Shown: one piece after another, positions 9,753 to 19,984 of the stretch | How the letters are laid out: each line of letters opens with the position of its first letter | Numbering within the stretch: position 1 is the first letter of the stretch | NCBI GenBank assembly: GCA_008000375.1 | Contig: SMOI01000041.1 | Span: 1-63,685, forward strand | Direction of reading: 5' to 3' | DNA length: 63,685 bases | DNA from: Poteriospumella lacustris | Taxonomy: Eukaryota > Sar > Chrysophyceae > Chromulinales > Dinobryaceae | Made by a program: the position numbers and the translations under genes | The notes under the pieces: model-generated | Seen by the model: the letters and a program-made list of their open reading frames with translations, nothing else | Told to the model about the DNA's origin: nothing | The model's database searches: none

Positions 9753-10754
9753 ATGATCACTCCTCGACCTTTCCAACGAGGCCACCACCACCGGCTGGCC
9801 AATGAGTTCGATTTGTGTCTCTACCGCGTGGTGACCCAACGATGTCATGGCCGAGTATTGCCGTTTGGCGTGCGACAGATGATTAAAGAGTATGCCTGGG
9901 TATCGTTCTGCAACAACACACTGAGGAAGGCTGTGCTATTTTGGCGCTACAACAGAGCAGCCGTTTTAGCGCAGTATGGTGAGATCAACGACTGGGACGT
10001 GAGCGGAGTCACCGACATGTCTGAGCTTTTTTATGAAACGGATTTCAACGATTGCATCGATCAGTGGGACGTCAGTAACGTGACGTCCATGGCGAGTATG
10101 TTTCTACGTGCGACCGCGTTTGACCAACGACTAGACACGTGGGATGTGGGTAGCGTCACCGACATGAGCAACCTGTTTAATGAAGCCTCATCGTTCCGTC
10201 AGCCGTTGTCCGACTGGAATGTTGGTCGAGTGACGGATATGAGCTGCATGTTTTATGAAGCAAATAGATTCAATCAGCCCTTGTCGGATTGGAATGTCAG
10301 CCAGGTCACCGCGATGAACCTTATGTTCTCCCAAGCAGTGTCGTTCAACCAGTCGCTGGTGGGCTGGGACGTGGGTCAGGTGACGGTTATGAGATGTATG
10401 TTTTATAATGCCTCGTTGTTCAACCAGCCATTGTCGAGTTGGGATGTGGGTCAGGTGACGGATATGAGCAACATGTTTCATGGTGCAGCGTCGTTCAATC
10501 AACCTTTGTCTACGTGGGATGTGGGTCAGGTGACGGATATGAGCAACATGTTTCATGGTGCAGCGTCGTTCAATCAACCTTTGTCCTCGTGGGATGTCAG
10601 CCAAGTGACGGACATGGCCTGCATGTTTTATCGGGCCTCGTCATTTAACCAGCAGTTGCCTATATGGGATGTCAGCCAGGTGACGGAGTTCGTAGATATG
10701 TTTACGGGGACTTCGTCCTTTGACCAGTCATGGTCTGGATTGAATCTGTCTTAA
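9753..10754 (+). CDS. DUF285 repeat protein, subfamily C
   Basis: A 333-residue protein starting MITPRPFQRGHHHRLANEF, a His/Arg-rich tail specific to C. The module follows (FDLCLYRVV, VLPFGVRQMIKEYAWVSF), with a variant second half (TLRKAVLFWRYNRAAVL) in which C members carry WRY where others have WCS. Ten repeats run from FNDCIDQW to FDQSWSGL. Two adjacent repeats are nearly identical at DNA level (see the repeat at 10441). The start is supported by the identical start context in 20215 and 34069. The next gene downstream, at 11195, is a D member; the same C-then-D order occurs at 34069-36815. Confidence 0.9.
   Translation: MITPRPFQRGHHHRLANEFDLCLYRVVTQRCHGRVLPFGVRQMIKEYAWVSFCNNTLRKAVLFWRYNRAAVLAQYGEINDWDVSGVTDMSELFYETDFNDCIDQWDVSNVTSMASMFLRATAFDQRLDTWDVGSVTDMSNLFNEASSFRQPLSDWNVGRVTDMSCMFYEANRFNQPLSDWNVSQVTAMNLMFSQAVSFNQSLVGWDVGQVTVMRCMFYNASLFNQPLSSWDVGQVTDMSNMFHGAASFNQPLSTWDVGQVTDMSNMFHGAASFNQPLSSWDVSQVTDMACMFYRASSFNQQLPIWDVSQVTEFVDMFTGTSSFDQSWSGLNLS
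10441..10585 (+). repeat. Recent 75-base tandem duplication of one DUF285 repeat
   Basis: The 70 bases from 10441 to 10510 recur at 10516-10585 with no difference that I can see, at a 75-base period. This is exactly one 25-codon repeat and stays in frame. It is direct evidence that repeats are still being gained by tandem duplication. Confidence 0.85.
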
Positions 10755-10885
10755 TGTGTGCAGCATTTTGGCACCGCCGTGATGTGATGGCGGTATGTAA
10801 CAAAGCAAACAGCCAGTATGCAATAATATAAACAAAATTGGTATGTACCTTCAGTTCTAATTAGATTTCGTCAGCGTCCACTGCT

Positions 10886-11010
10886 GTAAGAGTGAAGTTT
10901 GCGGAGTCTATGTACAGTATGTGCAGTCTGAGGAGTCTATGCAGTTGGGGAGTCTACAGCAGCAGTCTGCAGTCTTGTCTGCAGTCTGCGGAGTCTGAGG
11001 AATCTAGATG
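10886..11010. repeat. GGAGTCTGxxGAGTCT-type simple repeat upstream of a D gene
   Basis: Degenerate copies of (G)GAGTCTG(C/T)(A/G) lie 190-310 bases upstream of the D gene at 11195. The same kind of repeat lies upstream of the D genes at 32076, 37647 and 40972. The rest of the spacer 10755-11194 is AT-rich near the ATG and holds no gene. Confidence 0.6.
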
Positions 11011-11194
11011 AGTCTGTGGCTCTTTGGGACTTTGGAACTTCTGTGTGTGACAGCGGCGGAGCACACACAGAGCCAGCTTTTGATTGATTATTCTTGTGAA
11101 TTTTGATTGATATACCATATATCATCTGCCGTATTGAATATGGTCATGCAGTATATAGTAAAGATTAATTTTTTCGTGCCCGTAGAATTATCAA

Positions 11195-12190
11195 ATGACC
11201 GCGAATCCGGAACGTTCTACCCACTGGCGGCTTCCAATGCTGTTGGATTTGTGTCTGTACCGCGTGGTGACCGACCGTTGTGGTGGTCGAGTTTTGCCGT
11301 TTGGCGTGCGACAGATGATCAAGGACTACGCCTGGGTGTCGTTTGACAACGAGACGCTGAGACAGGCGGTGCAGTTGTGGTGCGAAGACAAAGCAACCGC
11401 TTTTGAGCGGTATGGGGATATCAACAACTGGGACGTCAGCAGCGTGACCAGCATGGTCAAGCTCTTCTACAACACAAGATTCAACGATTGTATCGACCAG
11501 TGGGACGTGAGCAACGTCACATCGATGGCGGGCATGTTTTCACAAGCGCCACAATTCAACCAGCGACTGGACACGTGGGACGTGAGTAACGTCACTGACC
11601 TGAGTGCCATGTTCTCTGGGGCGGCATCGTTCAACCAGCCGTTAGCCACGTGGAATGTCAGTCAGGTGACCAACATGAGTCGTCTGCTTTTCTGGGCCTC
11701 GCGGTTCAACCAGCCGCTGTCCAGTTGGGATGTGCGCCACGTCACCAACATGAGCTATACGTTTGCCAATACGACGGCGTTCAACCAGCCGTTGTCCGAG
11801 TGGGATGTCGGCCAGGTGACTGACATGGACAGTATGTTCAATGGGGCTGCGTCCTTCAACCAACCTCTGTCGATGTGGGATGTCAGCCAGGTGAAGTGTA
11901 TGTGCAACATGTTTTACGGTGCGGTGTCGTTCAACCAGCCGCTGTTCACGTGGGACGTCAGCCAGGTGACGGACATGGCGTTTATGTTCTATTGCGCCTC
12001 GTCGTTTAATCAGTCCTTGTCCACGTGGAATGTAAGCCGGGTCACCGATATGAGACAAATGTTCTTCAATGCCTCGTCGTTCAATCAACCGATGTCGACT
12101 TCGGAAGTCGGTCAGATGGCGAATACGGCGAATGCGTTTTCGGGGATCTCGTTCTTTGACCAGTCGGTATCAGGATGGAAATGGTCTTAA
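11195..12190 (+). CDS. DUF285 repeat protein, subfamily D
   Basis: A 331-residue protein beginning MTANPERSTHWRLPMLLDLC. The N-module is complete (VLPFGVRQMIKDYAW, TLRQAVQLW). Ten repeats follow from FNDCIDQW; the ninth (FNQPMSTS) has lost the tryptophan and the tenth (FDQSVSGW) ends the protein. It is a close paralog of the gene at 35811, sharing repeat order, the odd ninth repeat and some 3' flank (GACAGTATTG). The ATG at 11195 is the first in frame after an AT-rich leader. No signal peptide is visible. Confidence 0.9.
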   Translation: MTANPERSTHWRLPMLLDLCLYRVVTDRCGGRVLPFGVRQMIKDYAWVSFDNETLRQAVQLWCEDKATAFERYGDINNWDVSSVTSMVKLFYNTRFNDCIDQWDVSNVTSMAGMFSQAPQFNQRLDTWDVSNVTDLSAMFSGAASFNQPLATWNVSQVTNMSRLLFWASRFNQPLSSWDVRHVTNMSYTFANTTAFNQPLSEWDVGQVTDMDSMFNGAASFNQPLSMWDVSQVKCMCNMFYGAVSFNQPLFTWDVSQVTDMAFMFYCASSFNQSLSTWNVSRVTDMRQMFFNASSFNQPMSTSEVGQMANTANAFSGISFFDQSVSGWKWS

Positions 12191-13371
12191 TGGGGACAGT
12201 ATTGTATGGAGGCAGCATCTCATCGATGTGGTGGGGGTCTCCTTCGCAGGCGATCGTCTACATATGCCATCGTTGGACCGCCTAACTCTTCGCGTATTCA
12301 CTCCGAGAGGAAGTGGTGCAGCAGGTAGCAGTGGCGAGGGAGCAGAGCGACAAAGAACGTCAGTTTGACCAACACGACAAGGCGATGTCAGACCACCGGG
12401 GAGTGCGTCACAGTGAGCCGCGGAGGGTACTGCTCGCGTTTCCAGCACCTGTAGACTCGCAGTGTTCCCAGAGACACTTGTACTTGTCGAGGTATATCGT
12501 GTCCTGTAACTACACAGCGTTAAGTATCGCGATACGCCTGGGTATCCGTGACATCCACCGTAAGGTTTGTACGTGCAGGCACAACACCGGCCTTTCACAC
12601 ACAGGAAGCTCATCGAGCCAGGCTGTCGCATTACTTCATTGCTAGAACCATTAATTAGGCCGAGACAATGACCATGTCGCGGCATGCCGTGGGCTTCAAG
12701 AATGATTGATGCACCGGGCACACCATGTACAGGGTAAAAGAAGGAAACACTACTACCGCTCACATCGTCCCATGTCCGGTAGAGCTTGTGGTGTGTGGTG
12801 TGTGTGTTGATGAGCAAGAAGTGCCGTTAATGCAAGTAGTAGCAGCAGAAGGCCCTCTCAAGTTTCCACTATTTAGCTTGCCCTACCTCCAAGTGTGATG
12901 TTCGGTGACTAGAAACTCTCGAAAAGAGACGATTGGAAACGATAAGTTCACTCTCCGGACAACAGGTAGAAAAGGTTTGGAAAAAAAACGGAGTTAGTTC
13001 GAGTTTGGAAAGTGGAGTTTGAGGGGAGCGAACAGCCTATTTATCGGAGTTTGGGTGATCTCGCACCTGGAGTTTACATTAGAGGATACTGTACCAGAGA
13101 GTGGCAGGGAGAGAGAGAGTCATGGAGAGTCTAATGGTCATGACGACGGCGACATTCCGAGAGCAGCAGCTGGGACGACGGACGGACCCCACTCCTCCTC
13201 CACACTCCACACGGCGACCATGTGTCCTGTCACAGAGAGATCTTTGTCGCGTCAGTCGCAAGTCACCAGCGCCAGCGGCGAAACGAAACAAGCGACTTGC
13301 GTCAATGAGGAAATGAGAACTTGCACCGGTCACCGGCTACAGAACCCATTTCAACAGAAACAGCTCTTACC
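12191..13371. other. Intergenic region with A2 upstream elements
   Basis: The first 180 bases are D-type 3' flank, alignable with sequence after 36815. A 215-codon minus-strand open frame (12170-12817) starts with TTG, overlaps the D gene end and has no family-like features, so I reject it. From about 13175 an A1-like block (GACGGACGGACCCCACTCC) appears, then the A2-proximal element (GAGAACTTGCACC, GGCTACAGAACCCATTT) at about 13315-13352. Confidence 0.5.
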
Positions 13372-14345
13372 ATGTGGTTTAAGGACGTGTTCGCTGTCGT
13401 GTACCTGTGTCATCTACATCCGTGGGAGTGGATCGCAAACCTTTTGAGGGGGACGCATCGTCGCTGGTCCGTTATAACGAACCGGTCGTCAGCGGGATTT
13501 CCGTCTGTCGAACAATCTGAACATCACTTGTTCTATCTCGTCGACTTATGCCTTCTCCGCAAAACAGATGAACTGGGTCAACGTGTGTTGCCGTATGGGA
13601 TCCGTCAACTGATTAAAGAATATCTCGGGGCACTGGACAATGCCAGCATTCGCACTGCCGTTTAACTGTGGATGGAGAACCGCGAAGAAGCCATTGCTCG
13701 CTATGGCCACATCTCTCTGTGGGATACCCACCGTGTGACGGACATGAGCAAGCTGTTTTACAGTCAACAGTCCTTCAACGACGACATCAGTGGGTGGGAC
13801 GTGTCCAAGGTGACCACGTTGAGTCAAATGTTTTATAAGGCGATCGACTTCAATCAGCCCATTGGCACATGGAATACCTCCAAAGTCACCGATATGAGCT
13901 CTTTATTTGATTTCACATTTGCCTTCAACCAGCCGTTGGAAGACTGGGACGTGTCGTCTGTCACCAATATGGGGTGCATGTTTAGCAACGCACATGCCTT
14001 CAACCAGCCGTTGTGGAACGTCTCTTTGGTGACGGAGATGTGGTTTATGTTTTCCTTAACCAGATCATTTAACCAGCCTCTCAACGACTGGGATGTGTCT
14101 CGGGTGCACTCTACATGCTACATGTTCTTTTGTGCAAACGCGTTCAACCAGCCGCTAGACCGATGGAACCTCGCTGCCGCCACTGCGATATCGTCAATGT
14201 TCTGTAATACTTCTGCGTTCAACCAGCCGTAGTGTCGTGGAACGTCGCATCGATTCCTCAGAAGCAGACGGTGTTCCAAGACGCCGTCGCATTCCGTCAG
14301 CCGGAGACGTTGGCGGTGTGGCGGGCTGCAGGGTACAGCGACTGA
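13372..14345 (+). pseudogene. Broken A2 DUF285 gene (nonsense plus frameshift)
   Basis: The start MWFKDVFAVVY belongs to the long-tailed A2 form. The frame stops at a TAA at 13663-13665, where paralogs have an AAA lysine codon in AVKLW; the same frame resumes immediately (LWMENREEAIARYG). Two codons are missing in the fourth repeat (FNQPLWNV). Near 14230 a one-base loss and a substitution turn CCGCTGGTG into CCGTAGTG, giving a stop and a frame change. The original end WRAAGYSD and its TGA can be recognised at 14335-14345. Two independent lesions argue for a true pseudogene rather than a sequencing error. Confidence 0.85.
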
Positions 14346-15023
14346 CGTGCTGACGACACACTGCGGTCGGTGACGTGGGGTACACCACCGTAGATCGCGA
14401 TCGTAGGCTATGCTAACCTACCAGCGGTCCACCGTCATCGACCTCGTCTACAGTGAGGTGGGTGCCAACGCCTAAACTGCCTCCGCTGCGGATCACGGGT
14501 GGACGTAGCGGAGGCTCCCTCCCTGCAGTTGGCCTGCCTCCGGTGGGCACCTGTACGTGGAGAGGGCATAGCCATGCGATGGTGTGACAGGGATGCATAG
14601 ATTACTGTACACGTAGCTGCCACACCACACCTGTAACCAGTACACCAGCCTATACCGCTTCCCTCGTACCGTACCGTGGAGCTGCGGTGGATCCGTCGTA
14701 GGTCGCTGCGGACCACTGCCACTCGGACCACTGCCAACGACTACACGTCGTACCTGTCTACGTCTGCTCCGTACGCTACCTGTGCGATCGGTGTCTACCC
14801 ACATTCGTACCGGCCGCCATGGAGGCACCCCCGGAGGTCGAGAGGGGCCGCGATTGCCTGCCGTTCGACCCCCCTCGACTGGCGAGACAGGGTATGTCCA
14901 GGTACCCTGGTGATCGCACCGGTAGACCTGGGTGTACCGTGGGTCGATACAGCACGTCACCGTAGAGCCTCGCCAAGGATGGTGTGTGTCAACGATAGCA
15001 GCCCCAGAGGAGAGACGCAGACG
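14346..15023. repeat. Convergent-pair spacer repeat S1 (longest copy)
   Basis: This spacer between the 3' end of an A2 gene (plus) and the 3' end of a B gene (minus) recurs near-identically at 22297-22716, 27623-28089 and 30243-30850. Landmarks are CGTAGATCGCGATCGTAGGC, GTGGATCCGTCGTAGGTCGC, GGTACCCTGGTGATCGCACC and CCAGAGGAGAGACG. Open frames across it, such as 14676-15182, are kept by sequence identity rather than by visible coding constraint. S1 is the most complete copy, at about 680 bases. Confidence 0.75.
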
Positions 15024-15360
15024 CTATGTCGTCACCCGAAGAGACGGACGACAGCCCGCGAACTAGAACATACCCTGTGTATCGGTACCAGGCGACACTC
15101 TCCACGTGTCGAACGGTTGATTCAACGACGTGGCTCCATTGAACATGTAATTCGTATCAATAACATTGCTCACGTCCCATGACTCTAATGACTGGTTGAA
15201 CGATCTGGCTCCGTAGAACATGCCATGCATGCGCACAACCCGACGCACGTCGCACATGGACAACGGCTGGTTGAACGCTTTCGCCCGAGAGAATATGCTA
15301 CCCATGTCAGTGACGTAATTTACATCCCACGCGTCCAAGGGCTGGTTAAACGATGTGGCT
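15024..15360 (-). pseudogene. 3' fragment of a subfamily B DUF285 gene
   Basis: Only the last four repeats of a B gene remain (ATSFNQPLDAWDV onward), ending with FDTWRVSPGTDTQGMF. There the expected Glu codon has become TAG at about 15062-15064, after which FAGCRPSLRVTT and the usual B stop at 15024-15026 can still be read. The upstream part is gone and unrelated sequence begins near 15361. The fragment keeps its position at the far end of the S1 spacer. Confidence 0.8.
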
Positions 15361-15372
15361 TCTTTCCTGACC

Positions 15373-15420
15373 ACCATCCCAAACGTATACCATCCCAAAC
15401 GTATACCATACCAAACGTAT
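15373..15420. repeat. 16-base tandem repeat, three copies
   Basis: ACCATCCCAAACGTAT is present three times in succession (the third with one change) right where the B fragment breaks off. The rest of the interval to 15676 holds (CAGAA)-rich simple sequence and no gene. The repeat may mark the rearrangement point. Confidence 0.75.
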
Positions 15421-15676
15421 ACCATACAGCACAACACGTCGACAGTCCACAAGAACACACAGAAAACGCAGAAGACACAGAAGACAGACGAAATAGAGCA
15501 GCTGACGACTGTTCGATGGATTCTGTGGCTGACAGTTACAGTGTCTGCAGACAAACACCATGTGACATGTCAGCGTCCACGACACGAAGACACACCGACA
15601 AACGACAAATGGAGAACGGATGGATTTTGCCCATTGGCACTGTGATTTGCAAAGGTTCAATTGCTATTGATCAGCC

Positions 15677-16516
15677 ATGGCCCGTAAGGAACTGTTCCAT
15701 CTCGTCGACTTGTGCCTTCTCCGCAGCACAGACAAGCTTTGTCAATGTGTGTTGCCGTATGGCATCCGTCAGCTGATCAAAGACTTTCTGGGGGCACTTG
15801 ACAACGACAATATTCGCACAGCCGTGAAGCTGTGGTGTGAGAACCGCGAAGAAGCCATCGCGCGCTATGGCCATATTTCACAGTGGGATACACATCGTGT
15901 AACCGACATGAGCAGACTGTTTTACGATCAACAGTCCTTCAACGAGGACATCAGTGGATGGGACGTGTCCAATGTGACCACGTTGAGACTCGTATTCCGT
16001 AATGCATGCGTCTTCAATCAGCCTATAGGGACGTGGAATACCTCCAATGTCACTGATATGGACTATCTGTTTCATCTCGCAGACGCCTTCAACCAGCCGT
16101 TGGAAGCCTGGGACGTGTCATCTGTCACCAATATGGGTTTCATGTTTTGTGGTGCACTCGCCTTCAACCAGTCGCTCTCGAACTGGAATGTCTCCTCTGT
16201 GACGGAGATGTGGTTTATGTTTTCCTTAACTACAGCATTTAACCAGCCACTCAACGACTGGGATGTATCTCGGGTGCTAACCACAGGCTGCATGTTCAAC
16301 GGTGCAACAGTGTTTAACCAGCCGCTGGACCATTGGAACCTCGCTGCCGCCACCGAAATCTCGTGTATGTTTATGGCGACCAGTGCGTTTAACCAGCCGC
16401 TGGTGTCGTGGCACGTCGCATCGATGCCTCGGAAAAAGAATGTATTCCAAGACGCCATCGCCTACCGTCAGTCGGAGACGATGGCGGTGTGGCGGGCTGC
16501 AGGGTACAGCGACTGA
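15677..16516 (+). CDS. DUF285 repeat protein, subfamily A2 (short form)
   Basis: A 279-residue protein starting MARKELFHLVDLC, so the N-module begins almost at residue 1 with no tail. DLC is at about 10-12, VLPYGIRQLIKDFL at about 24-37, IRTAVKLW at about 47-54. The link GHISQWDTHRVTDMSRLF is followed by eight repeats from FNEDISGW to the terminal YRQSETMAVWRAAGYSD. It is one of three short A2 genes in tandem (15677, 17310, 18904) of the same length. The TCAGCCATGGCCCGT start context is shared with 17310. No lesion is seen. Confidence 0.9.
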   Translation: MARKELFHLVDLCLLRSTDKLCQCVLPYGIRQLIKDFLGALDNDNIRTAVKLWCENREEAIARYGHISQWDTHRVTDMSRLFYDQQSFNEDISGWDVSNVTTLRLVFRNACVFNQPIGTWNTSNVTDMDYLFHLADAFNQPLEAWDVSSVTNMGFMFCGALAFNQSLSNWNVSSVTEMWFMFSLTTAFNQPLNDWDVSRVLTTGCMFNGATVFNQPLDHWNLAAATEISCMFMATSAFNQPLVSWHVASMPRKKNVFQDAIAYRQSETMAVWRAAGYSD

Positions 16517-16584
16517 TCATTTGTGGCGACTGCAGCGCTATCCAACGACAGTTCCCTCTAGATTTGTGACGTGTCGTTCTGCGT

Positions 16585-16825
16585 GGGTAGAGAGTGCACA
16601 CCGTAGCCCCTCACCGATGTCGTGTACCGTCCGCTAGGGCCGCAACGGTACCCCCGTCAGAGTGAGATTCCCTGTGTAAGCTATACTAGTATACGAGTAT
16701 CCTGTACGTAGCCTCTGTACGGCTCCCATCGCAGTGCCAGCCGATATTCCGCACTGTCTCACCGTGGACTGCGAGGGGGCCAAGCGTGTGTCCATCCGTG
16801 TCGTCGTTCCACCCGCCGCTGCCTT
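16585..16825 (+). repeat. A2 3'-flank block, copy 2
   Basis: This is the counterpart of the block at 8928-9170, with the same landmarks (CACCGTAGCCCCTCACCGAT, CCCGTCAGAGTGAGATTCC, ACCCGCCGCTGCC) and small indels. The remaining spacer to 17006 shows no gene. Confidence 0.6.
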
Positions 16826-17006
16826 CGGAGTGTTCGACAGCTGTCGTAACCACAAAACCGCCAGAAGACAGTTCCTGTCCAGGTGGGATGCGCTTGGTTG
16901 GGGTCCCATGAACTCAGTCCCTGTAACCATGTTACAACGTGTACAAATCTACGTCTGATGGGTAACGCACATTCTTTCTTGTGAAATCTCAGGAAACCCT
17001 ATTCCG

Positions 17007-17309
17007 TATCAAAGGTCGAGACAATAGTGTGTCCTTGCCAACCAATGGACCGACACACCTGTGGGTGTCAACAGGTGTACGTACAGTGATGGACTCTACC
17101 AATCGATATATGTTCCTATCTTAGATGAACCAAAGAGCACCCAGACGTTTCAAGTCTCACCGTGCGGGGGGTGGGCTGCGACTCCTCGTGGGATCGGTCG
17201 CATAGGTCGGTGGCCAGTGCTGTCAGTGTTACTATGCATCGTCACTGTGATACACACTGCGACCGTTGTCTATTCCCTTCGTCAAAGGGTCACGCGCTAT
17301 TGATCAGCC
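17007..17309 (+). promoter_or_regulatory. Tandem A2 upstream block, copy 1
   Basis: About 300 bases ending at the ATG are almost identical to 18611-18903, with shared words such as GGTGTACGTACAGTGATGG, CCAAAGAGCACCCAGACG and GATCGGTCGCATAGGTCGG. The two copies sit before neighbouring paralogs about 1.6 kb apart, so the duplication unit included gene and leader. Differences concentrate in the last 50 bases before the start. Confidence 0.6.
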
Positions 17310-18149
17310 ATGGCCCGTGGGGAACTGTTCCATCTCGTCGACTTGTGCCTTCTCCGCAGCACAGACAGGCTTTGTCAATGTGTGTTGCCGTATGGCATCC
17401 GTCAACTGGTCAAAGGCTTCCTGGGGGCACTGGACAACGCCAGCATTCGCACAGCCATCCAACAATGGATTGAGAACCGCGAAGACGCCATCGCTCGCTA
17501 CGGTCACATCTCTCTGTGGGATACCCACCGTGTGACCGACATGAGCAGACTGTTTTACGATCAACAATCGTTCAACGACGACATCAGTGGGTGGGACGTG
17601 TCGGAGGTGACCACGTTGAGTCACATGTTTCATAACGCGAAGGACTTCAATCAGCCTGTAGGCACGTGGAATACCTCCAATGTCACCGGTATGAGCTCTC
17701 TATTCGCTTTTGCAGTCGCCTTCAACCAGCCGTTGGAAGACTGGAACGTGTCGTCTGTCACGAATATGGTGGGCATGTTGTGCGGCGTATTCGCCTTCAA
17801 CCAGCCACTGTCGAAGTGGAATATCTCCTCTGTGACGGATATGACGTTTATGTTTGCCTATGCCAGAGCGTTTAACCAGCCGCTCAACGACTGGGATGTG
17901 TTTCGAGTACAATCCACATGCTGCATGTTCCGCAGTGCAAGCGCATTCAGTCAGCCGCTCGATCGGTGGGACATTGCTGCCGCGAGGGATATCTCTCATA
18001 TGTTTGAGGATGCATGTTCGTTCAACCAACCGCTGGTGTCGTGGAACGTCGTATCGATCTCGCAGAAGACGAAGGTGTTTGACCGCGCCGTCGCCTACCG
18101 TCAGCCGGAGACGATGGCGGTGTGGCGGGCTGCAGGGTACAGCGACTGA
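17310..18149 (+). CDS. DUF285 repeat protein, subfamily A2 (short form)
   Basis: A 279-residue protein with start MARGELFHLVDLC. The N-module carries IRQLVKGFLG, a Lys/Asp-to-Gly change relative to most members (IRQLIKDFL), and AIQQW instead of AVKLW, so the helix is less conserved here. Eight repeats run from FNDDISGW through FSQPLDRW to the terminal YRQPETMAVWRAAGYSD. The gene lies between two close paralogs in the same orientation, and its upstream 300 bases are duplicated before 18904. No break is visible. Confidence 0.9.
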   Translation: MARGELFHLVDLCLLRSTDRLCQCVLPYGIRQLVKGFLGALDNASIRTAIQQWIENREDAIARYGHISLWDTHRVTDMSRLFYDQQSFNDDISGWDVSEVTTLSHMFHNAKDFNQPVGTWNTSNVTGMSSLFAFAVAFNQPLEDWNVSSVTNMVGMLCGVFAFNQPLSKWNISSVTDMTFMFAYARAFNQPLNDWDVFRVQSTCCMFRSASAFSQPLDRWDIAAARDISHMFEDACSFNQPLVSWNVVSISQKTKVFDRAVAYRQPETMAVWRAAGYSD

Positions 18150-18610
18150 CGGACGTCGTTCGATAGATCACGGATGGGCGTAGCGCCCTCTATTCACTAC
18201 CCACGATGTCTGTGGCGTACCTACGCGTTGGTTGATGGTACATTAACACCGACGGTGTAAATGTAAGTGTAACGGTGCCCTAACTCTTCATTGATCACGA
18301 GTACAGTCCGGTGGCTTCGGATCGCCGGCGATTTGTCGCGATGGTGACATGTGACACCAGACGACTCCTGATGACCAACGCCGCCATAGCCACGAGGACA
18401 GATGTCCGAGACGAAGGTTATTGCTGTCCCTGTTGGCTCCGGAGTGTTCGACAGCTGTCGGCACCAAACCACCGCCAGAAGATAGATACTGTTCAGCAGG
18501 GATACGAGTATTTGTCCTCCGTCCCTCTAACCATGACATAGTGAGTACGACGCTACGTCTGATGCACATTCTGTCTTGCAGTATCTCAGCTAAACTTACA
18601 CATATATGCA

Positions 18611-18903
18611 TATCAAAGGTCGAGACAGTAGTGTGTCCTTGCAAACCAATGACACACCTGTGGGTGTCAACAGGTGTACGTACAGTGATGGACTCTACCA
18701 ATCGATATATGTTCCTATCTTAGATGAACCAAAGAGCACCCAGACGTTTCAAGTCTCACCGTGCGGGGGGTGGGCTGCGACTCCTCGTGGGATCGGTCGC
18801 ATAGGTCGGTGGCCAGTGCTGTCAGTGTTACTATGCATCGTCCCTGTGATACTGCGAACGTTGTCTATTCCCTGTGCAAAGGTTCACTGGCTATTGCTCA
18901 GTC
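18611..18903 (+). promoter_or_regulatory. Tandem A2 upstream block, copy 2
   Basis: Second copy of the block at 17007-17309, ending at the ATG of the next A2 gene. The open frame continues upstream of the ATG only through a GTG codon at 18874, which I do not use as a start. The stretch 18150-18610 before it shows no gene. Confidence 0.6.
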
Positions 18904-19743
18904 ATGGCCCGTAGGGAACTGTTCCATCTCGTCGACTTGTGCCTTCTCCACAGCACAGACAGGCTTCGTCAATGCGTGCTCCCGTATGGCATCCGTCAAC
19001 TGATCAAAGATTATCTCGGGGCACTGGGCAATAACAGTATTCGTACGGCGGTGAAGCTGTGGTGTGAGAACCGCGACGAAGCCATCGCTCGCTATGGCCA
19101 TATGTCGCTGTGGGATACCCACCGTGTAACCGACATGAGCAGACTGTTTTACGATCAACAGTCCTTCAACGAGGACATCAGTGGATGGGATGTGTCGAAG
19201 GTGACCACGTTGAGTCACATGTTTCATTTCGCGAAGGCCTTCAATCAGCCTATAGACTCGTGGAATACCTCCAATGTCGCAGATATGAGCCATATATTCT
19301 CTATGACAGACACCTTCAACCAGCCGTTGGAAGACTGGGACGTGTCGTCGGTCACGAATATGGGGTGCATGTTTAGTGGTGCCGCAGCCTTCAACCAGCC
19401 GCTGTCGAAGTGGAATGTCTCGTCGGTAACGGATTTGCACTTGATGTTTGCCTATACCAGAGCGTTTAACCAGCCGCTCAACGACTGGGATGTGTCTCGG
19501 GTAGCAACCGCTAGCTACATGTTGTGCGGCGCAACGGTGTTTAATCAGCCTCTTCATTGGTGGAACCTCAATGCCGCGACTGCAATCGAGGGTATGTTTC
19601 AAGTGACCAGTGCCTTCAATCAACCGCTTGTTTCATGGAACGTCGCGTCCATCGCACTGAAGCAGAGAGTGTTCCGAGACGCTGTCGCCTACCGTCAGCC
19701 GGAGACAATTGCGGCGTGGCGGGCTGCAGGGTTTCGCGGCTAA
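18904..19743 (+). CDS. DUF285 repeat protein, subfamily A2 (short form)
   Basis: A 279-residue protein with start MARRELFHLVDLC at the first in-frame ATG. N-module: VLPYGIRQLIKDYLG and SIRTAVKLW. Eight repeats run from FNEDISGW to FNQPLVSW plus the terminal YRQPETIAAWRAAGFRG. The last residues differ from the GYSD of its neighbours and end at a different stop (TAA), so this copy has drifted at its 3' end. It is the third of three tandem short A2 genes. Confidence 0.9.
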   Translation: MARRELFHLVDLCLLHSTDRLRQCVLPYGIRQLIKDYLGALGNNSIRTAVKLWCENRDEAIARYGHMSLWDTHRVTDMSRLFYDQQSFNEDISGWDVSKVTTLSHMFHFAKAFNQPIDSWNTSNVADMSHIFSMTDTFNQPLEDWDVSSVTNMGCMFSGAAAFNQPLSKWNVSSVTDLHLMFAYTRAFNQPLNDWDVSRVATASYMLCGATVFNQPLHWWNLNAATAIEGMFQVTSAFNQPLVSWNVASIALKQRVFRDAVAYRQPETIAAWRAAGFRG

Positions 19744-19984
19744 CCATTGGTGACGACGGCAGCGCTATCCACGACCGTTCCCACGAGATCAGTGACGTGC
19801 AGTTCTGCGTGTATCGCACCGCCGCTGCCTCATCGTTGAGTGACTAGTTGAAGTTGTAGGAGACATCCCAGGTCGATGGTGGCTGGCTGTAAGCGCATGT
19901 GAACCTAACGACATAGTCGCAACGACCGACAGGCCAACGGCTGGCTGAAGTGAGTAACTAACGAAACCAACGAGTACGAAACCA

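Noticed and set aside
10188-12088. Long antisense open frames across the DUF285 repeats (for example 10604-10188 and 12088-11642, rich in IPRGQRLIERR)
   Set aside because: They are periodic shadows of the 75-base repeat on the opposite strand and appear in nearly every member, with none of their own start or flank conservation.
12170-12817. 215-codon minus-strand open frame
   Set aside because: It begins with TTG, overlaps the 3' end of a D gene, has no domain-like content and is not kept in the paralogous flank after 36815.
14676-15182. Open frame MELRWIRRRSLRTT conserved in spacer copies at 14676, 22367 and 30503
   Set aside because: It is conserved because the whole spacer is near-identical. 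The frame runs differently into the B gene end in each copy, and the S3 copy is internally deleted. It is kept as a repeat, not a gene.
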